The position numbers and the translations under genes were made by a program. The notes under the pieces are model-generated. The model searched no databases, was not told where the DNA came from, and saw nothing but the letters and a program-made list of their open reading frames with translations. A DNA stretch of 64,000 bases from Pectobacterium sp013449375 (GTDB lineage Bacteria > Pseudomonadota > Gammaproteobacteria > Enterobacterales > Enterobacteriaceae). This document shows, in pieces, positions 26,799-36,829 of the stretch (its first letter is position 1; every line of letters begins with the position of its first letter). The stretch is taken from the NCBI RefSeq assembly GCF_048593165.1, contig NZ_CP184271.1. One strand, given 5' to 3'.

Positions 26799-28823
26799 TT
26801 ATTTCACCTGTTTACGCAATAGATAAACAAAGTAAGGCGCACCGATAAACGTCGCGAGCAGCCCCGCCGGAACCTGTGCCGGAAAGAGGATCATTCGGCC
26901 GCACCAGTCCGCAATAACCATCAGCGCACCACCAATCAATGCCGAGCTGGCGATTTGCGGTAACACGCGGTTAAAGCCCAGCATCCGCGCCATATGCGGT
27001 GCCATTAACCCGACAAAGCTCATCGGCCCGACCATCAGGGTTGCCATCGCGGTTAGCACCGATGCCAACAGCAAAACCAGCAGACGAACTGGCGTGACAG
27101 CCACGCCGAGCGCTCTGGCTGTCGTGGTGCCAAGCGGCAGAATACGCAGCCAGCGCTGGCACAGCGGGACAATCAACAGCAGCAGAACGGCAATCACCGC
27201 CGTGCGTATTGCGTCTGCCGGCTCGACCGCGTAGGTTGAGCCTGACAGCCAGGTCAGCACCGTCCCCATCCGCGGATCGCCACTGGCTAGCAGCAACGCA
27301 ATCACCGTGGAGAACGCCATACTCAGCGCAATCCCCGCCAGCAGCATACGCTGCGTCGAGAAACCACCGCGTCCGGCGATAATCACCATAATCAACAGCG
27401 TTAGTGCCGCACCCGCGCTACCGGCCGGAAGTAGCCATACGAATGCATTGCCCGGAACGAAGAACAGCAAAATAATGACACCAAACGATGCGCCGGAGCT
27501 AATACCCAGCACTTCTGGGCTCCCCATCGGGTTACCCGTCAGCTTCTGTATTAGCGTGCCCGCGACCGCCAGCATCACTCCAGCGGTTAACGCCGCCAGC
27601 ACCCGAGGCCAGCGCCATGAGAGCAACTGCGTTAACACATCGCCGCCGCTCCATTGCCAGCCGTCGGCATCTTTCCCTAACATCAGCGCCGTAATCACCA
27701 CCATTCCCAGCAGTATGACGCCAAGTACCAGCCATGTTCCCCACAGGCGACGTTCAACCGCCGGTGTACTGCTACTGTCAACCATCGCAGGTTGACCGCT
27801 ATTACGCAGGCGCGGCAACAACCACAGGAGCAGAGGCGCACCCATCAGCGCCGTTGCGGCACCCGTTGGAACGTCAAGCCACACGCGGCTCAGCCAGATA
27901 ACGCCCTGATCGGTAACGCCAAGCAGCAGCGCCCCCAGTAGCGGTGCGAATAAGAGACGGTGAAGTAACCGCCGTGCCCCCAGCATTTTCGCCAGCAGCG
28001 GCGCAAACAGACCGATGAAACCGATAATGCCTGCCGCATTCACTAATTGCGCACACAGGAAAATGCCCAGCCCAAGCGCACTCAGACGTGCCAGCGACAG
28101 CCCAAGCCCCAAGTTACGCGCGACGCCGTCATCCAGTCCCAGCAGCGTTAGCGGACGAATCAACAACAGCGCCAAACAGAAACACACCAGAAGACGCGGG
28201 AGAACAAACTGCACATTGCTCCAGTCCTGCTGGTTCAGCACGCCACTGCTCCACAGGAACAAGCCCTGAAGCTGCTCATGATGGAAGAGGACCAGCAGTT
28301 GGTTGACCGCGCTACTGTAGAAACTCAGCACCAGCCCCGCCAGTATCAGCGTCACGGGCGATAAACGTTTGCCCCACGCGACGCCAAAGACCAACGCACC
28401 AACCACCAGCGCCCCAGCCATAGCCGCGGCCTGTTGGAGCCATGCACCACCGGGCAGCGCCCACAGCGTGACCACTGTGATCCCGAGCTGTGCGCCCGTG
28501 GCGATCCCCAGCGTTGACGGCTCAGCCAGCGGGTTACGCAAGACCTGCTGGAACAGTACGCCGCACAGTCCCAGTCCCGCGCCAATCAGCAGCGCCAGCA
28601 CCATGCGTGGCAACAGACTGTAATGGAACAGAAGCTGTTGCATATTGTCCTGAGCGGGCTGAGTCAGCCCTTCAAGCCACTGTGACACCGGTAATTGCTG
28701 CTGCAAATTGTTGCTGCCCATTCCCAGCATCACGATCAGTAAAAAACCCATCACGACCACTGACAGCATCAGCGGATGACCAACACGCGGGGGCGAGGAA
28801 TCGACAGACAAAGGATTAACCAT
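26799..28823 (-). CDS. fhuB: Fe(3+)-hydroxamate ABC importer permease FhuB
   Basis: A double-length permease (674 residues, E. coli 660) made of two homologous FecCD/BtuC-type halves that import ferric hydroxamate siderophores across the inner membrane. Each half carries the conserved pattern: RNPLAEPSTLGIATGAQLG with GFIGLFAPLLA in the first, and GNPMGSPEVLGISSGASFG with SFVGLMAPHMARML in the second. Its start overlaps fhuD by 8 nt. It is the last gene of fhuC-fhuD-fhuB. Confidence 0.96.
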   Translation of the reverse strand: MVNPLSVDSSPPRVGHPLMLSVVVMGFLLIVMLGMGSNNLQQQLPVSQWLEGLTQPAQDNMQQLLFHYSLLPRMVLALLIGAGLGLCGVLFQQVLRNPLAEPSTLGIATGAQLGITVVTLWALPGGAWLQQAAAMAGALVVGALVFGVAWGKRLSPVTLILAGLVLSFYSSAVNQLLVLFHHEQLQGLFLWSSGVLNQQDWSNVQFVLPRLLVCFCLALLLIRPLTLLGLDDGVARNLGLGLSLARLSALGLGIFLCAQLVNAAGIIGFIGLFAPLLAKMLGARRLLHRLLFAPLLGALLLGVTDQGVIWLSRVWLDVPTGAATALMGAPLLLWLLPRLRNSGQPAMVDSSSTPAVERRLWGTWLVLGVILLGMVVITALMLGKDADGWQWSGGDVLTQLLSWRWPRVLAALTAGVMLAVAGTLIQKLTGNPMGSPEVLGISSGASFGVIILLFFVPGNAFVWLLPAGSAGAALTLLIMVIIAGRGGFSTQRMLLAGIALSMAFSTVIALLLASGDPRMGTVLTWLSGSTYAVEPADAIRTAVIAVLLLLIVPLCQRWLRILPLGTTTARALGVAVTPVRLLVLLLASVLTAMATLMVGPMSFVGLMAPHMARMLGFNRVLPQIASSALIGGALMVIADWCGRMILFPAQVPAGLLATFIGAPYFVYLLRKQVK

Positions 28824-29742
28824 GATTTCTCGCCTCCAGTGCCTGATTCAATACGCGGCAGAAGCGCATCGCCGAGAGCGTTCCGCCATACAGCCAGACA
28901 GCTGGCACGCGCTGCACACGCTGATTACGCACAAACGGCATGGCCTGCCAGATCGGATTACTATCAAGCCGATCGAGCGCGGCACTATCACCGTGTTCAA
29001 AACAGAGCACATGGGCATCGCCGATCTCTGCCAGACGCTCAATGCCCACAATCGTACTGCCCCAGAAGCTGGTTTCACCACGCCAGGCATTCTCTATCCC
29101 GATATGATCCATCACTTCCTGAAACAGACTGTTTTTGCCAATCACCAGCACATGGCGGCTATCGACTAACGTGATCAACAGCAGAGGTCGCTGGGTATAC
29201 GGCTGAAGGGTGATTTTTTCCTGCTGAAGAAATTGAGCCAGTTCCGTCAGATGCCGCTCCCCGGCAGCTTTCAAATTTAACGCATCAGCCAATTTCATGA
29301 CCGAGGACAGTGCCGCCGTCAGCGGTTTTCCTTTTTCACTGCTAAAGCCAAAGCCCAGCATCGGAGAGATACGGGACATTTTCGCGACCGAAGGGCCATA
29401 GCCTTCAGAATAAAGAATCATGGACGGGCGAATCTGCGTCAGCAACTCCAGATTCGGCTCGGTACGCAGCCCCACATCAATCACCGATTCAGATAGCGCA
29501 GGCTCTTTCACCCACAGGTTATAGTTATGCTTATCCGCGATCGCTAAGGGGGTAATGCCTAACGCCAGAAGCAGCTCAACGGGCAACCATTCCAGCGCCA
29601 CGATACGGTGTAGATCGGGAAATGTGGCCGTGGCTCCTCTGCTCGCCGCCGAATACACCAGCGGCGACAGTAGCAGCGCCGTCAGCAAACGACGGCGTAG
29701 CGGATCGGGAGAGGATAGAGAAGAAAAACGTTCAGGTATCAT
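28816..29742 (-). CDS. fhuD: Fe(3+)-hydroxamate-binding protein FhuD
   Basis: Periplasmic receptor of the FhuBC importer, exported by the Tat pathway in E. coli. The N-terminus from the ATG at 29742 carries a twin-arginine motif (RRRLLTALLLSPL) and the mature part begins near residue 37. RIVALEWLPVELLLALGI and VIDVGLRTEPNLELL are hallmark FhuD segments. 308 residues from this start. A GTG at 29787 would add 15 non-conserved residues and overlap fhuC, so I consider it less likely. No clear ribosome-binding site precedes 29742. Confidence 0.92.
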   Translation of the reverse strand: MIPERFSSLSSPDPLRRRLLTALLLSPLVYSAASRGATATFPDLHRIVALEWLPVELLLALGITPLAIADKHNYNLWVKEPALSESVIDVGLRTEPNLELLTQIRPSMILYSEGYGPSVAKMSRISPMLGFGFSSEKGKPLTAALSSVMKLADALNLKAAGERHLTELAQFLQQEKITLQPYTQRPLLLITLVDSRHVLVIGKNSLFQEVMDHIGIENAWRGETSFWGSTIVGIERLAEIGDAHVLCFEHGDSAALDRLDSNPIWQAMPFVRNQRVQRVPAVWLYGGTLSAMRFCRVLNQALEARNHG

Positions 29743-29758
29743 GAGCAGAAAAACCGAG

Positions 29759-30556
29759 TTAACAAACGAAGCTGATCGGTGCGCCACCCGCCGGATGGGG
29801 CAGAATGCCCATGGGAATACCGTAGATGTTTTCCAGTACGTCCCCTTGCATCAGCGCGACAGGCTCCCCCTGCGCAATCATCTTGCCACCGCGCAGTGCC
29901 ACCAGATGATCGCAGTAGCGGGCAGCCATATTGATATCATGCAGCACCGCAATGACGGTGATGCCGCGCTCGCGGCTCATGCGCTGAATCAGCGCCAGCA
30001 CTTCAACCTGATGCGCAATATCCAGTGCGGAGGTCGGCTCATCCAGTAACAGACAGCGGCTATCCTGCGCGACAGTCATCGCCAGCCAGGCTCGCTGCCG
30101 TTCACCGCCGGACAGGCTATCCACCAAACGGTTAGCAAAGGGCTTCAACCCAACCAGCGTGATGGCTTCTTCGACCTTTTCCCGATCGGCGCTGCCGAAA
30201 CGGCCTAATGCGCCATGCCACGGGTAACGCCCTACGGCCACCAGCTCACGCACGGTCATCCCTTCGGCAGCGGGAAGCTGCTGCGGCAAATAGGCAACCT
30301 GACGGGCAAACAATTTACTGTCCCAGCTTCCGGTCGCCTGTTCCCCCAGCAATGCGGTTCCGCTGCTGGCGGGCTGGTGCCGGCCCAAAATTTTCAGCAA
30401 GGTCGATTTGCCTGAGCCGTTGTGACCAATCAGACCGCACACTTTCCCCACAGGGAACGTAATAGATAAGGGGTGTAATAACGTGCGTCCAGCAACGGAA
30501 AAGCTGACATCGTCCAGTCTGAAGGTGGTATCAGGCGGTACAGTTTGATTTTGCAT
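29759..30556 (-). CDS. fhuC: Fe(3+)-hydroxamate ABC importer ATPase FhuC
   Basis: ATP-binding subunit for FhuB. The 265-residue protein has Walker A GHNGSGKST near residue 42, the signature LSGGERQRAWLAM near 145 and Walker B CLLLDEPTSALD near 165. The H-loop IAVLHDINMAARYCDH follows. It is the first gene of the operon here. In E. coli it follows fhuA, the outer-membrane receptor, which is not present between fhuC and mrcB in this window. A Fur-type sequence lies about 80 bp upstream. Confidence 0.95.
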   Translation of the reverse strand: MQNQTVPPDTTFRLDDVSFSVAGRTLLHPLSITFPVGKVCGLIGHNGSGKSTLLKILGRHQPASSGTALLGEQATGSWDSKLFARQVAYLPQQLPAAEGMTVRELVAVGRYPWHGALGRFGSADREKVEEAITLVGLKPFANRLVDSLSGGERQRAWLAMTVAQDSRCLLLDEPTSALDIAHQVEVLALIQRMSRERGITVIAVLHDINMAARYCDHLVALRGGKMIAQGEPVALMQGDVLENIYGIPMGILPHPAGGAPISFVC

Positions 30557-30638
30557 AGCGTTTTGGGTTTGTCATGTCACCGAAGGAAAAGGGTGGGCAG
30601 AATTCACTATTCCCGTAATCGTCGATCCAAAAGAGAAC

Positions 30639-30656
30639 GATAATGATTACGATAAA
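30639..30656 (-). promoter_or_regulatory. Fur-box-like array upstream of fhuC
   Basis: Three consecutive hexamers, GATAAT-GATTAC-GATAAA, approximate the repeated GATAAT unit bound by the iron regulator Fur. They lie 83 bp upstream of fhuC, which fits iron-repressed siderophore uptake genes. The remaining sequence from 30557 to 30849 has no recognisable gene. Confidence 0.6.
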
Positions 30657-30849
30657 GGCAGCATGATAGGCGCAACGGAATACCAATCGCAAGACTTTTA
30701 CCTGTCAGCAACAGAATGGCATGTCAGGAAAAGCGGTCTCAGGCAGGATGTGGTGCTCGACTCAAAATAGCAGGCACAAAAAAATACCCCCAAATTAATC
30801 CTGTCCCTTATACACAAGTCTAGAAGTATCGCGGTTTTTTCCGTGGTCA

Positions 30850-31129
30850 GGCGTAAAAAATTATGCTGAGGAGGTAGCTGGCTTCGGATGAGCCGCAGGA
30901 CGCGGCGAAAGCTTGCGCCACGTAGGGAACGTGTCGCAAGCGGTCCGCTAAGCCAGATACAGACGAAGGTACCGCGTCAGCGGCATAATTTCCGCCGAAA
31001 GCCTGAGGTCACGGGGCGGCGGCGTTTGAGTCGCCTCGTGTCGGGCGCGTGCTACGCGGTAGCATAAAATAACCGTATTGTAAGCGCACGAAACCGTCTC
31101 TCAGGCTGCATAAGATATAGCTAAGAGAC
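30850..31129 (-). repeat. Dispersed intergenic repeat, copy A (3' of mrcB)
   Basis: About 280 bp, read on the minus strand. It begins with the hairpin GTCTCTTAG / CTGAGAGAC (16-nt loop), continues GGTTTCGTGCGC, ATGCTACC-CGTAGC-CGCGCCCGA and AATTATGCCGCT-ACGCGG, and ends GCATAATTTTTTACGCC. The same ordered blocks occur at 52411-52761. It starts exactly 25 nt after the mrcB stop codon and occupies part of the place where E. coli carries fhuA. Confidence 0.85.
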
Positions 31130-31154
31130 GGCAACCAGTTGAAGCAACGATAGA

Positions 31155-33632
31155 TTATTGACCAAACATTTCTTTGATCCAGTCGGCGACGCCTTCTCCA
31201 TCTTGCTGTCCCTGCTGTGCGGAAGGCTGCGGCTGGCTGGCTTGACACAGCGCCTGCGGGTTATCCGTCCAGACTGGCAAGACACGCCCAGCGCTGCTGC
31301 CGTTACAGATAAAGTTACCGCTGGCATCCACCGTCATGGTCGTAATGCCTTCCGGTGGTGTCAGCATCAACGGCAGCGGCGTTTGGTTTTCCAGATAGCG
31401 ACGATAAATCGTCAGCGCACCATTCGCCCCCGTCAGTTTGGCCGGGCCGTTGTTATCGCGCCCTACCCAGCTAATCGCCACTTCTTTACCGTCGATCCCC
31501 GCAAACCAGCTGTCACGCAGGTCATTGGTGGTACCGGTTTTCGCCGCCAGATGATAATTCGGGAACTTCACCGCCAGCGAGCGCGACGTACCGCGTTCGA
31601 CAACCTGCTGCATACCATACAGCGTCAGGTAGGCCGCTTGTGCCGGAACCGCCCGCTCAGCCTGCGGGAAGCTCTGATACAGCACCGTGCCATCTTCCGC
31701 AATCACTGACCGCAGCGAGGAAAGCGGTGCACGATTACCGCCGCTGGCGATCGTCTGGTATTCCTGCGCGACTTCCATCGGCGTCAGACTGATCGCCCCC
31801 AGCAGCATCGCCGGTACAGGTTGAATCACGTTTTCCGGAATCCCTAAACGCTTCAACGTTTCCGTGATCTGATTCAGCCCCACAGCCATCCCCAGATTAA
31901 CGGTCGGCACGTTCAGCGAGTTCGCCAGCGCATCAACCAGCATGACGCGGCCACGGAACTCACGATCGTAGTTCTTCGGCTGCCATAGCTGCCCGTTAGC
32001 TTGCTTGATCGACAGCGGCTCATCCGCCAGCAGGGTGTTCAAACGATAAGTGTCCGGCTGACTCAGCGCGGTCAGATAGGTCGGCGGCTTCGCCAACGAC
32101 CCAACGGGACGACGCGCCTGTAACGCTCGGTTAAACCCAGCGTACTGCGTTTGAGAGCCACCGACCATCGCGCGAATTTCGCCACTAAAACGATCGACAA
32201 TCACCATCGCCGCTTCCAGATCGCTGACATTACGGCCTGCGCGCAGTGCCGGAACACCGACCTCTACCGCTTTTTCCGCCGCATCCTGCGAGACCGGATC
32301 GAGCGTGGTAAAGATCTTCACCCCGGAGAGATCGTTAACCTTGTCGCCAAGCCGCTGTTGCAGTTCCTGACGCACCAGTTGCATAAACGCAGGCTGAGGG
32401 CTGATGACGCCGCCTTTTGGCTGTACGCCCAGCGGACGCGCGCTCAGCATGTTGTACAGATCGGCATCAATCACCTGCTGATTCTGCAGTAGGCGCAACA
32501 CCAAGTTGCGTCGCTCTAACGTAATCTCCGGATTACGCCACGGATTGTACAGAGACGCCCCTTTCACCATGCCCACCAGCAGCGCCTGCTGATCGAGGCT
32601 CAGTTCATTCACTGGGCGACCAAAATAGTACAGGCTGGCAAGCGGGAAGCCACGGATCTGATCGTTGCCACTCTGACCGAGGTACACCTCGTTAAGATAC
32701 AGCTCAAGGATACGATCCTTGCTGTAGCGGTAATCCATGATCAGCGCCATATAGGCTTCGTTAGCTTTACGCCACAGCGAACGCTCGTTAGTCAGGAACA
32801 GGTTCTTAACCAACTGCTGCGTCAGCGTACTGCCGCCCTGTACCGCGCGTCCTGCCGTGATGTTGGCTAAAAACGCACGGCCAATGGAGTACAGGCTAAT
32901 ACCATCATGTTCATAAAAATGGCGGTCTTCGGTCGCGACCAGCGTATCAACCAGCAGATCGGGGAAGCCGGAACGTGGCACAAATAAACGCTGTTCACCA
33001 TTTGGCGACTGCATCATAGTGATCAGTTTCGGATCGAGACGGAAAAAGCCAAAGTTGCGCTGATTATCCAGATTCTGGATCTGCGACAGGCGATCGTTGG
33101 CAAACGTCAGTCGCGCCTGAATTTGCCCTTCTTTCCCATCAGGGAAATCAAACGGACGGCGCAGCATGTCGATGCTATTGCCGCGCACACTGAATTCACC
33201 CGGACGGGTAATGCGGCTTACCTGACGATATTGCATGCCTTCCAGCAGACTAATCATCTCTTTCTGGCTATAGGCCATGCCCGGCTCAAGGTTGACCATG
33301 CGACCATAGACGGCGGCGGGCAACTGCCAGACTTTGCCTTCAATACGGCTGCGGATCTGGCTGTCGAGGTACACGCCATAGATCGCCATCGCCACGGCAA
33401 AGATCAGGAACAGTTTAATCGCCAGTCCTAGCCAACGTCGCCTTCTCTGCGATTTACGCGTCATGGTTTCGTCGCCGTCATCATCATCGTCGTCATAGTC
33501 GTCCTGATAATCATCGTAGTCATCATCATCATAGTCGTCATCCCTGCGACGTCGTATGGCCTGTTTGCGTTCAGGTTTACGTTTTGGCGCTCTCCCTTTG
33601 CGTCCGATAGGTTCGCGGTCATCCCCAGACAT
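31155..33632 (-). CDS. mrcB: Bifunctional penicillin-binding protein 1b
   Basis: Peptidoglycan glycosyltransferase/transpeptidase for cell elongation and division. 825 residues. A cytoplasmic tail with an Asp/Tyr-rich run (residues about 31-54) precedes one membrane helix near 70-88. The UB2H region and the GT51 domain (catalytic TEDRHFYEHDG near residue 233, GGSTLTQQLVKNL near 270) come next. The transpeptidase domain has SXXK as GSLAKP near 519 and KTGTTND near 700. Its N-terminus MSGDDREPIGRKG matches E. coli MrcB. It is next to hrpB, as in E. coli. Confidence 0.97.
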   Translation of the reverse strand: MSGDDREPIGRKGRAPKRKPERKQAIRRRRDDDYDDDDYDDYQDDYDDDDDDGDETMTRKSQRRRRWLGLAIKLFLIFAVAMAIYGVYLDSQIRSRIEGKVWQLPAAVYGRMVNLEPGMAYSQKEMISLLEGMQYRQVSRITRPGEFSVRGNSIDMLRRPFDFPDGKEGQIQARLTFANDRLSQIQNLDNQRNFGFFRLDPKLITMMQSPNGEQRLFVPRSGFPDLLVDTLVATEDRHFYEHDGISLYSIGRAFLANITAGRAVQGGSTLTQQLVKNLFLTNERSLWRKANEAYMALIMDYRYSKDRILELYLNEVYLGQSGNDQIRGFPLASLYYFGRPVNELSLDQQALLVGMVKGASLYNPWRNPEITLERRNLVLRLLQNQQVIDADLYNMLSARPLGVQPKGGVISPQPAFMQLVRQELQQRLGDKVNDLSGVKIFTTLDPVSQDAAEKAVEVGVPALRAGRNVSDLEAAMVIVDRFSGEIRAMVGGSQTQYAGFNRALQARRPVGSLAKPPTYLTALSQPDTYRLNTLLADEPLSIKQANGQLWQPKNYDREFRGRVMLVDALANSLNVPTVNLGMAVGLNQITETLKRLGIPENVIQPVPAMLLGAISLTPMEVAQEYQTIASGGNRAPLSSLRSVIAEDGTVLYQSFPQAERAVPAQAAYLTLYGMQQVVERGTSRSLAVKFPNYHLAAKTGTTNDLRDSWFAGIDGKEVAISWVGRDNNGPAKLTGANGALTIYRRYLENQTPLPLMLTPPEGITTMTVDASGNFICNGSSAGRVLPVWTDNPQALCQASQPQPSAQQGQQDGEGVADWIKEMFGQ

Positions 33633-33734
33633 TACAATAACTTCTCCATCAGGTTGTTCACGGCTATCTGCTCTGCGCTCAAGCCGCCTACTCTGTTTCC
33701 AGCCCCTTTTTTGGGAAAGCGGAAACGTCTGAAA

Positions 33735-36200
33735 TTAGTGATTCTGATATTTCTTGGTACGTCTCGTCGGAGCCGTATTCGCCGGATCGTCCGGCCAGAC
33801 ATGCTTGGGGTAACGCCCCTTCATCTCTTTTTGCACCTCGCGGTAAGCGCCTTGCCAGAATGCCGCTAAATCCCGCGTAATCTGTAGTGGACGCTGCGCT
33901 GGCGATAAAAGTTCCAGTACCAGCGCCACACGCCCCTCTGCCAACAGCGGGCTCTGCTGCTCACCAAACATTTCCTGCATCCGCACCGACAGCACCGGTG
34001 GCTTATCGTCATAATAGGCGATAGGCAGGCAACTGCCGCCGGGTGCCGTGTAGTGCGTGGGTAATGCGCTATCCAGCCGCTGACGCAGTGACCAGTCCAA
34101 CAACCGCAGTAGCGCCTCACTCAAATTAATCTGGTGTAGCGCACGTAAGTCACGCACGCCAGACAGTGATGGCTGTAGCCAGATTTCGAGCGTTGCCAGC
34201 AGCGTATCGTCATCCACCAGCGGCCAATCAACCTCGGGCAACCACTGGTGGGCGCACTGTAGCCGGGCGCGTAGCTGCAACGCCGCAGCGTCCCAGTTTA
34301 ATGCCTCAATCCCCTGCTCCCGAATCCAGGATAACAGCGCCTGCTGTAGAGCCTCATCGGAAGGCTTATTCAACGGGCGCGTTCGTAGCGTCAGGCTACC
34401 TATCTGGTCACGCTGGCTGGCGCGCAGAGTACCCTTTTCTTCGTCCCAGTGCACCACGTTATGTTCATTTATTAGTCCGGGTAGCCGCCGTTCCAGCCGT
34501 TCAATATCCAGTGGCAACGCCAGCAGAATCCTTGCATCCGCGTTCTGATTGTTTTGCGTTCGGCCGTTTTGCAGCAGTGCTGGAGCCAACAACCACTCCG
34601 TACCCGACAGCGCGTCATCAGCCGACATCATCGCGCCACTGCCGTTCGCAAGTTGGTAGCGCCCATCCTGACTGCGCCGCCGAGCGATGCGATCGGGGAA
34701 AGCTTGTGCAAGCAGCCAGTCAGCTTCTCCGCTGTCAATGCACCCCGGATCCGTCGATAAACGGCGTGTCAGCTGTTTTGCTCGTCGCAGCCAGTGTGGC
34801 AATGGACGATGCAGCCAGTCGGCCAGATTAATCGATCCGCTACGCGGCGGCTCTTCGAGGATCGCCGCCAGACATCCGGCGGTCGCCAGCGCATCTGAAT
34901 TTTGCTGTGATGCGGCATATAACATCGTCGCCAAACGAGCATCGCTACCTAGTGCGGCGATCTTGCGCCCCTCTGCGGTCAACCTATCTTGCTCATCGGT
35001 AATACCAAGCTGGCGCAGTAACTGACGTGCGACATACAGCGCGGGGGCAGGTGGCCTATCCAGCCAGGTTAACTGCGCCACATCGGTACAGCCCCACTGT
35101 AATAAGTCCAGCCAGACGCTGCTTAAGTCGCTGTTCAGTATTTCGGCTTCGCTTTGGGCCGCTGCGCGTTCTGCCTGTTCACGCGAGCACAGATGCCAGC
35201 ACATACCGGGGCTTAACCGTCCGGCACGCCCGGCGCGCTGCACCATAGAGGCCTGACTGATTCGCTGCGTCACCAGTCGGGTGACACCACTTTTCACATC
35301 AAAGCTGGCGACACGTTCGAGACCACTATCCATCACCAGTCGGATTCCTTCAATCGTTAGACTGGTTTCTGCAATATTGGTGGCTAACACCACCTTACGA
35401 CGACCCGGTTCAGCAGGCAGAATTGCCTTTTGCTGTTCCACCAGCGTCAACGCACCATATAAAGGGCAGAGATCCGTCTCGCTCGATACGCTATTTTCCA
35501 GCAGCGCCTGCACGCGGCGAATCTCCGCGACGCCGGGCAAAAACAGCAGAAGCGAACCGTCTTCTTCACTGAGCAAACGCCGCACCTGTCGCGCAACACC
35601 CTCTTCCAATCGTTCCTGATTATTCAGCGGCACATAACACCGTTCAACCGGATAGCTACGACCTTCGGAAACCACGCAGACCGCTTCCGGCAGCAGTGCC
35701 GCCAGCCGCGCATTGTCGAGCGTCGCGGACATAATCAACAGTTTTAAATCGTCACGTAACCCTTGTTGCACATCGAGCAGCAGCGCAAGTGCCAAATCAG
35801 CCTGTACGCTACGCTCATGAAATTCATCAAGGATGATCAGCGCCACGCCTTGCAGCTCCGCATCCTGCTGTAACAGACGGGTCAGCATCCCTTCGGTGAC
35901 GACTTCCAGTTTCGTTGCGTCGCTCATGCGGCTTTCTGAGCGCATGCGATAACCTACCGTCTGTCCCGGTTCCTCACCGAGCTGCTGCGCCAACCGCCAG
36001 GCTACGCTCTTCGCCGCAAGACGACGCGGCTCCAGCATGATGATGCGCCCGTTTAAATTACCCTGCTGCAGCAATTGCAACGGCAGCCAGGTCGATTTTC
36101 CCGCCCCTGTTGGGGCATTGAGCAGCACCTGAGGCGCAGTATGTAGCGCCGTTATGACATCATCCAGCACGGCGCTGACAGGCGGTAAAATCACAGACAT
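33735..36200 (-). CDS. hrpB: ATP-dependent helicase HrpB
   Basis: A DEAH/RHA-type superfamily 2 helicase of 821 residues (E. coli 809); its precise role is not established. Walker A is APTGAGKST near residue 30, the DExH box ILDEFHERSVQADLA near 123, SATLD near 158, TNIAETSLTIEGI near 268 and QRAGRAGRLSPG near 320. The family-specific HrpB C-terminal domain follows. The gene is flanked by mrcB and divergent thpR, as in E. coli. Confidence 0.95.
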   Translation of the reverse strand: MSVILPPVSAVLDDVITALHTAPQVLLNAPTGAGKSTWLPLQLLQQGNLNGRIIMLEPRRLAAKSVAWRLAQQLGEEPGQTVGYRMRSESRMSDATKLEVVTEGMLTRLLQQDAELQGVALIILDEFHERSVQADLALALLLDVQQGLRDDLKLLIMSATLDNARLAALLPEAVCVVSEGRSYPVERCYVPLNNQERLEEGVARQVRRLLSEEDGSLLLFLPGVAEIRRVQALLENSVSSETDLCPLYGALTLVEQQKAILPAEPGRRKVVLATNIAETSLTIEGIRLVMDSGLERVASFDVKSGVTRLVTQRISQASMVQRAGRAGRLSPGMCWHLCSREQAERAAAQSEAEILNSDLSSVWLDLLQWGCTDVAQLTWLDRPPAPALYVARQLLRQLGITDEQDRLTAEGRKIAALGSDARLATMLYAASQQNSDALATAGCLAAILEEPPRSGSINLADWLHRPLPHWLRRAKQLTRRLSTDPGCIDSGEADWLLAQAFPDRIARRRSQDGRYQLANGSGAMMSADDALSGTEWLLAPALLQNGRTQNNQNADARILLALPLDIERLERRLPGLINEHNVVHWDEEKGTLRASQRDQIGSLTLRTRPLNKPSDEALQQALLSWIREQGIEALNWDAAALQLRARLQCAHQWLPEVDWPLVDDDTLLATLEIWLQPSLSGVRDLRALHQINLSEALLRLLDWSLRQRLDSALPTHYTAPGGSCLPIAYYDDKPPVLSVRMQEMFGEQQSPLLAEGRVALVLELLSPAQRPLQITRDLAAFWQGAYREVQKEMKGRYPKHVWPDDPANTAPTRRTKKYQNH

Positions 36201-36286
36201 CTCCGTATAAGGTTAACTTTCAGCGGCGAGCATTGTAGCATCATGATGAATGTCGCATCGGATGGAATCAGAACAGAGAGATCGCC

Positions 36287-36817
36287 ATGTCAGCCCCCCG
36301 CCGCCTGTTTTTTGCCCTATCACTACCGGAAATCACACAGCAAGAGATTATCCGCTGGCGTGCCGAGCACTTCGCCCCAGAAGCCGGTCGTCCGGTCGCG
36401 GCGGCCAATCTTCATCTGACGCTGGCTTTTTTAGGTGACGTTAGCGAACAAAAAGCGCAGGCCTTACGAACATTGGCGGGTCGCATCCGTCAGCCTGTAT
36501 TTTCCCTTACGTTGGATGACGCCGGACACTGGCCGCGTCCCGGCGTAGTCTGGCTGGGCTGTCGCCGCGCACCACGCGGGCTGCTGCAACTGGCAGAACT
36601 GCTGCGTTCCCAGGCCGCACGCAACGGCTGTTATCAAACGGCATTACCTTTTCATCCACACATTACGCTGCTACGCGGCGCGACTCGCCCCGTTGCGATT
36701 CCCGCCGCGACCTTCAGTTGGCAGGTTGATATGACGCACTTTTCGCTTTACGAATCACTTTTCGATAATGGTAAAACCCGCTATCAACAGTTGGAAAGTT
36801 GGTCATTTATTAAATAG
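36287..36817 (+). CDS. thpR: RNA 2',3'-cyclic phosphodiesterase (2H family)
   Basis: A 2H phosphoesterase that opens 2',3'-cyclic phosphates and, in E. coli LigT, can join tRNA half-molecules with a 2'-5' bond in vitro. 176 residues. The two catalytic HxTx motifs are HLTLAFLGDV near residue 44 and HITLLRG near 126. The start ATG at 36287 is preceded by GAGAGA. sfsA follows 12 nt downstream, implying co-transcription. Confidence 0.92.
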   Translation: MSAPRRLFFALSLPEITQQEIIRWRAEHFAPEAGRPVAAANLHLTLAFLGDVSEQKAQALRTLAGRIRQPVFSLTLDDAGHWPRPGVVWLGCRRAPRGLLQLAELLRSQAARNGCYQTALPFHPHITLLRGATRPVAIPAATFSWQVDMTHFSLYESLFDNGKTRYQQLESWSFIK

Positions 36818-36829
36818 AACAGGATTCTC

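Noticed and set aside
27307..27795. 162-residue plus-strand frame opposite fhuB
   Set aside because: Low-complexity Ser/Pro/Ala composition typical of antisense to membrane-protein genes.
33866..36200. Several plus-strand frames of 70-220 residues opposite hrpB
   Set aside because: Antisense shadows of a GC-rich helicase gene with no recognisable domains.
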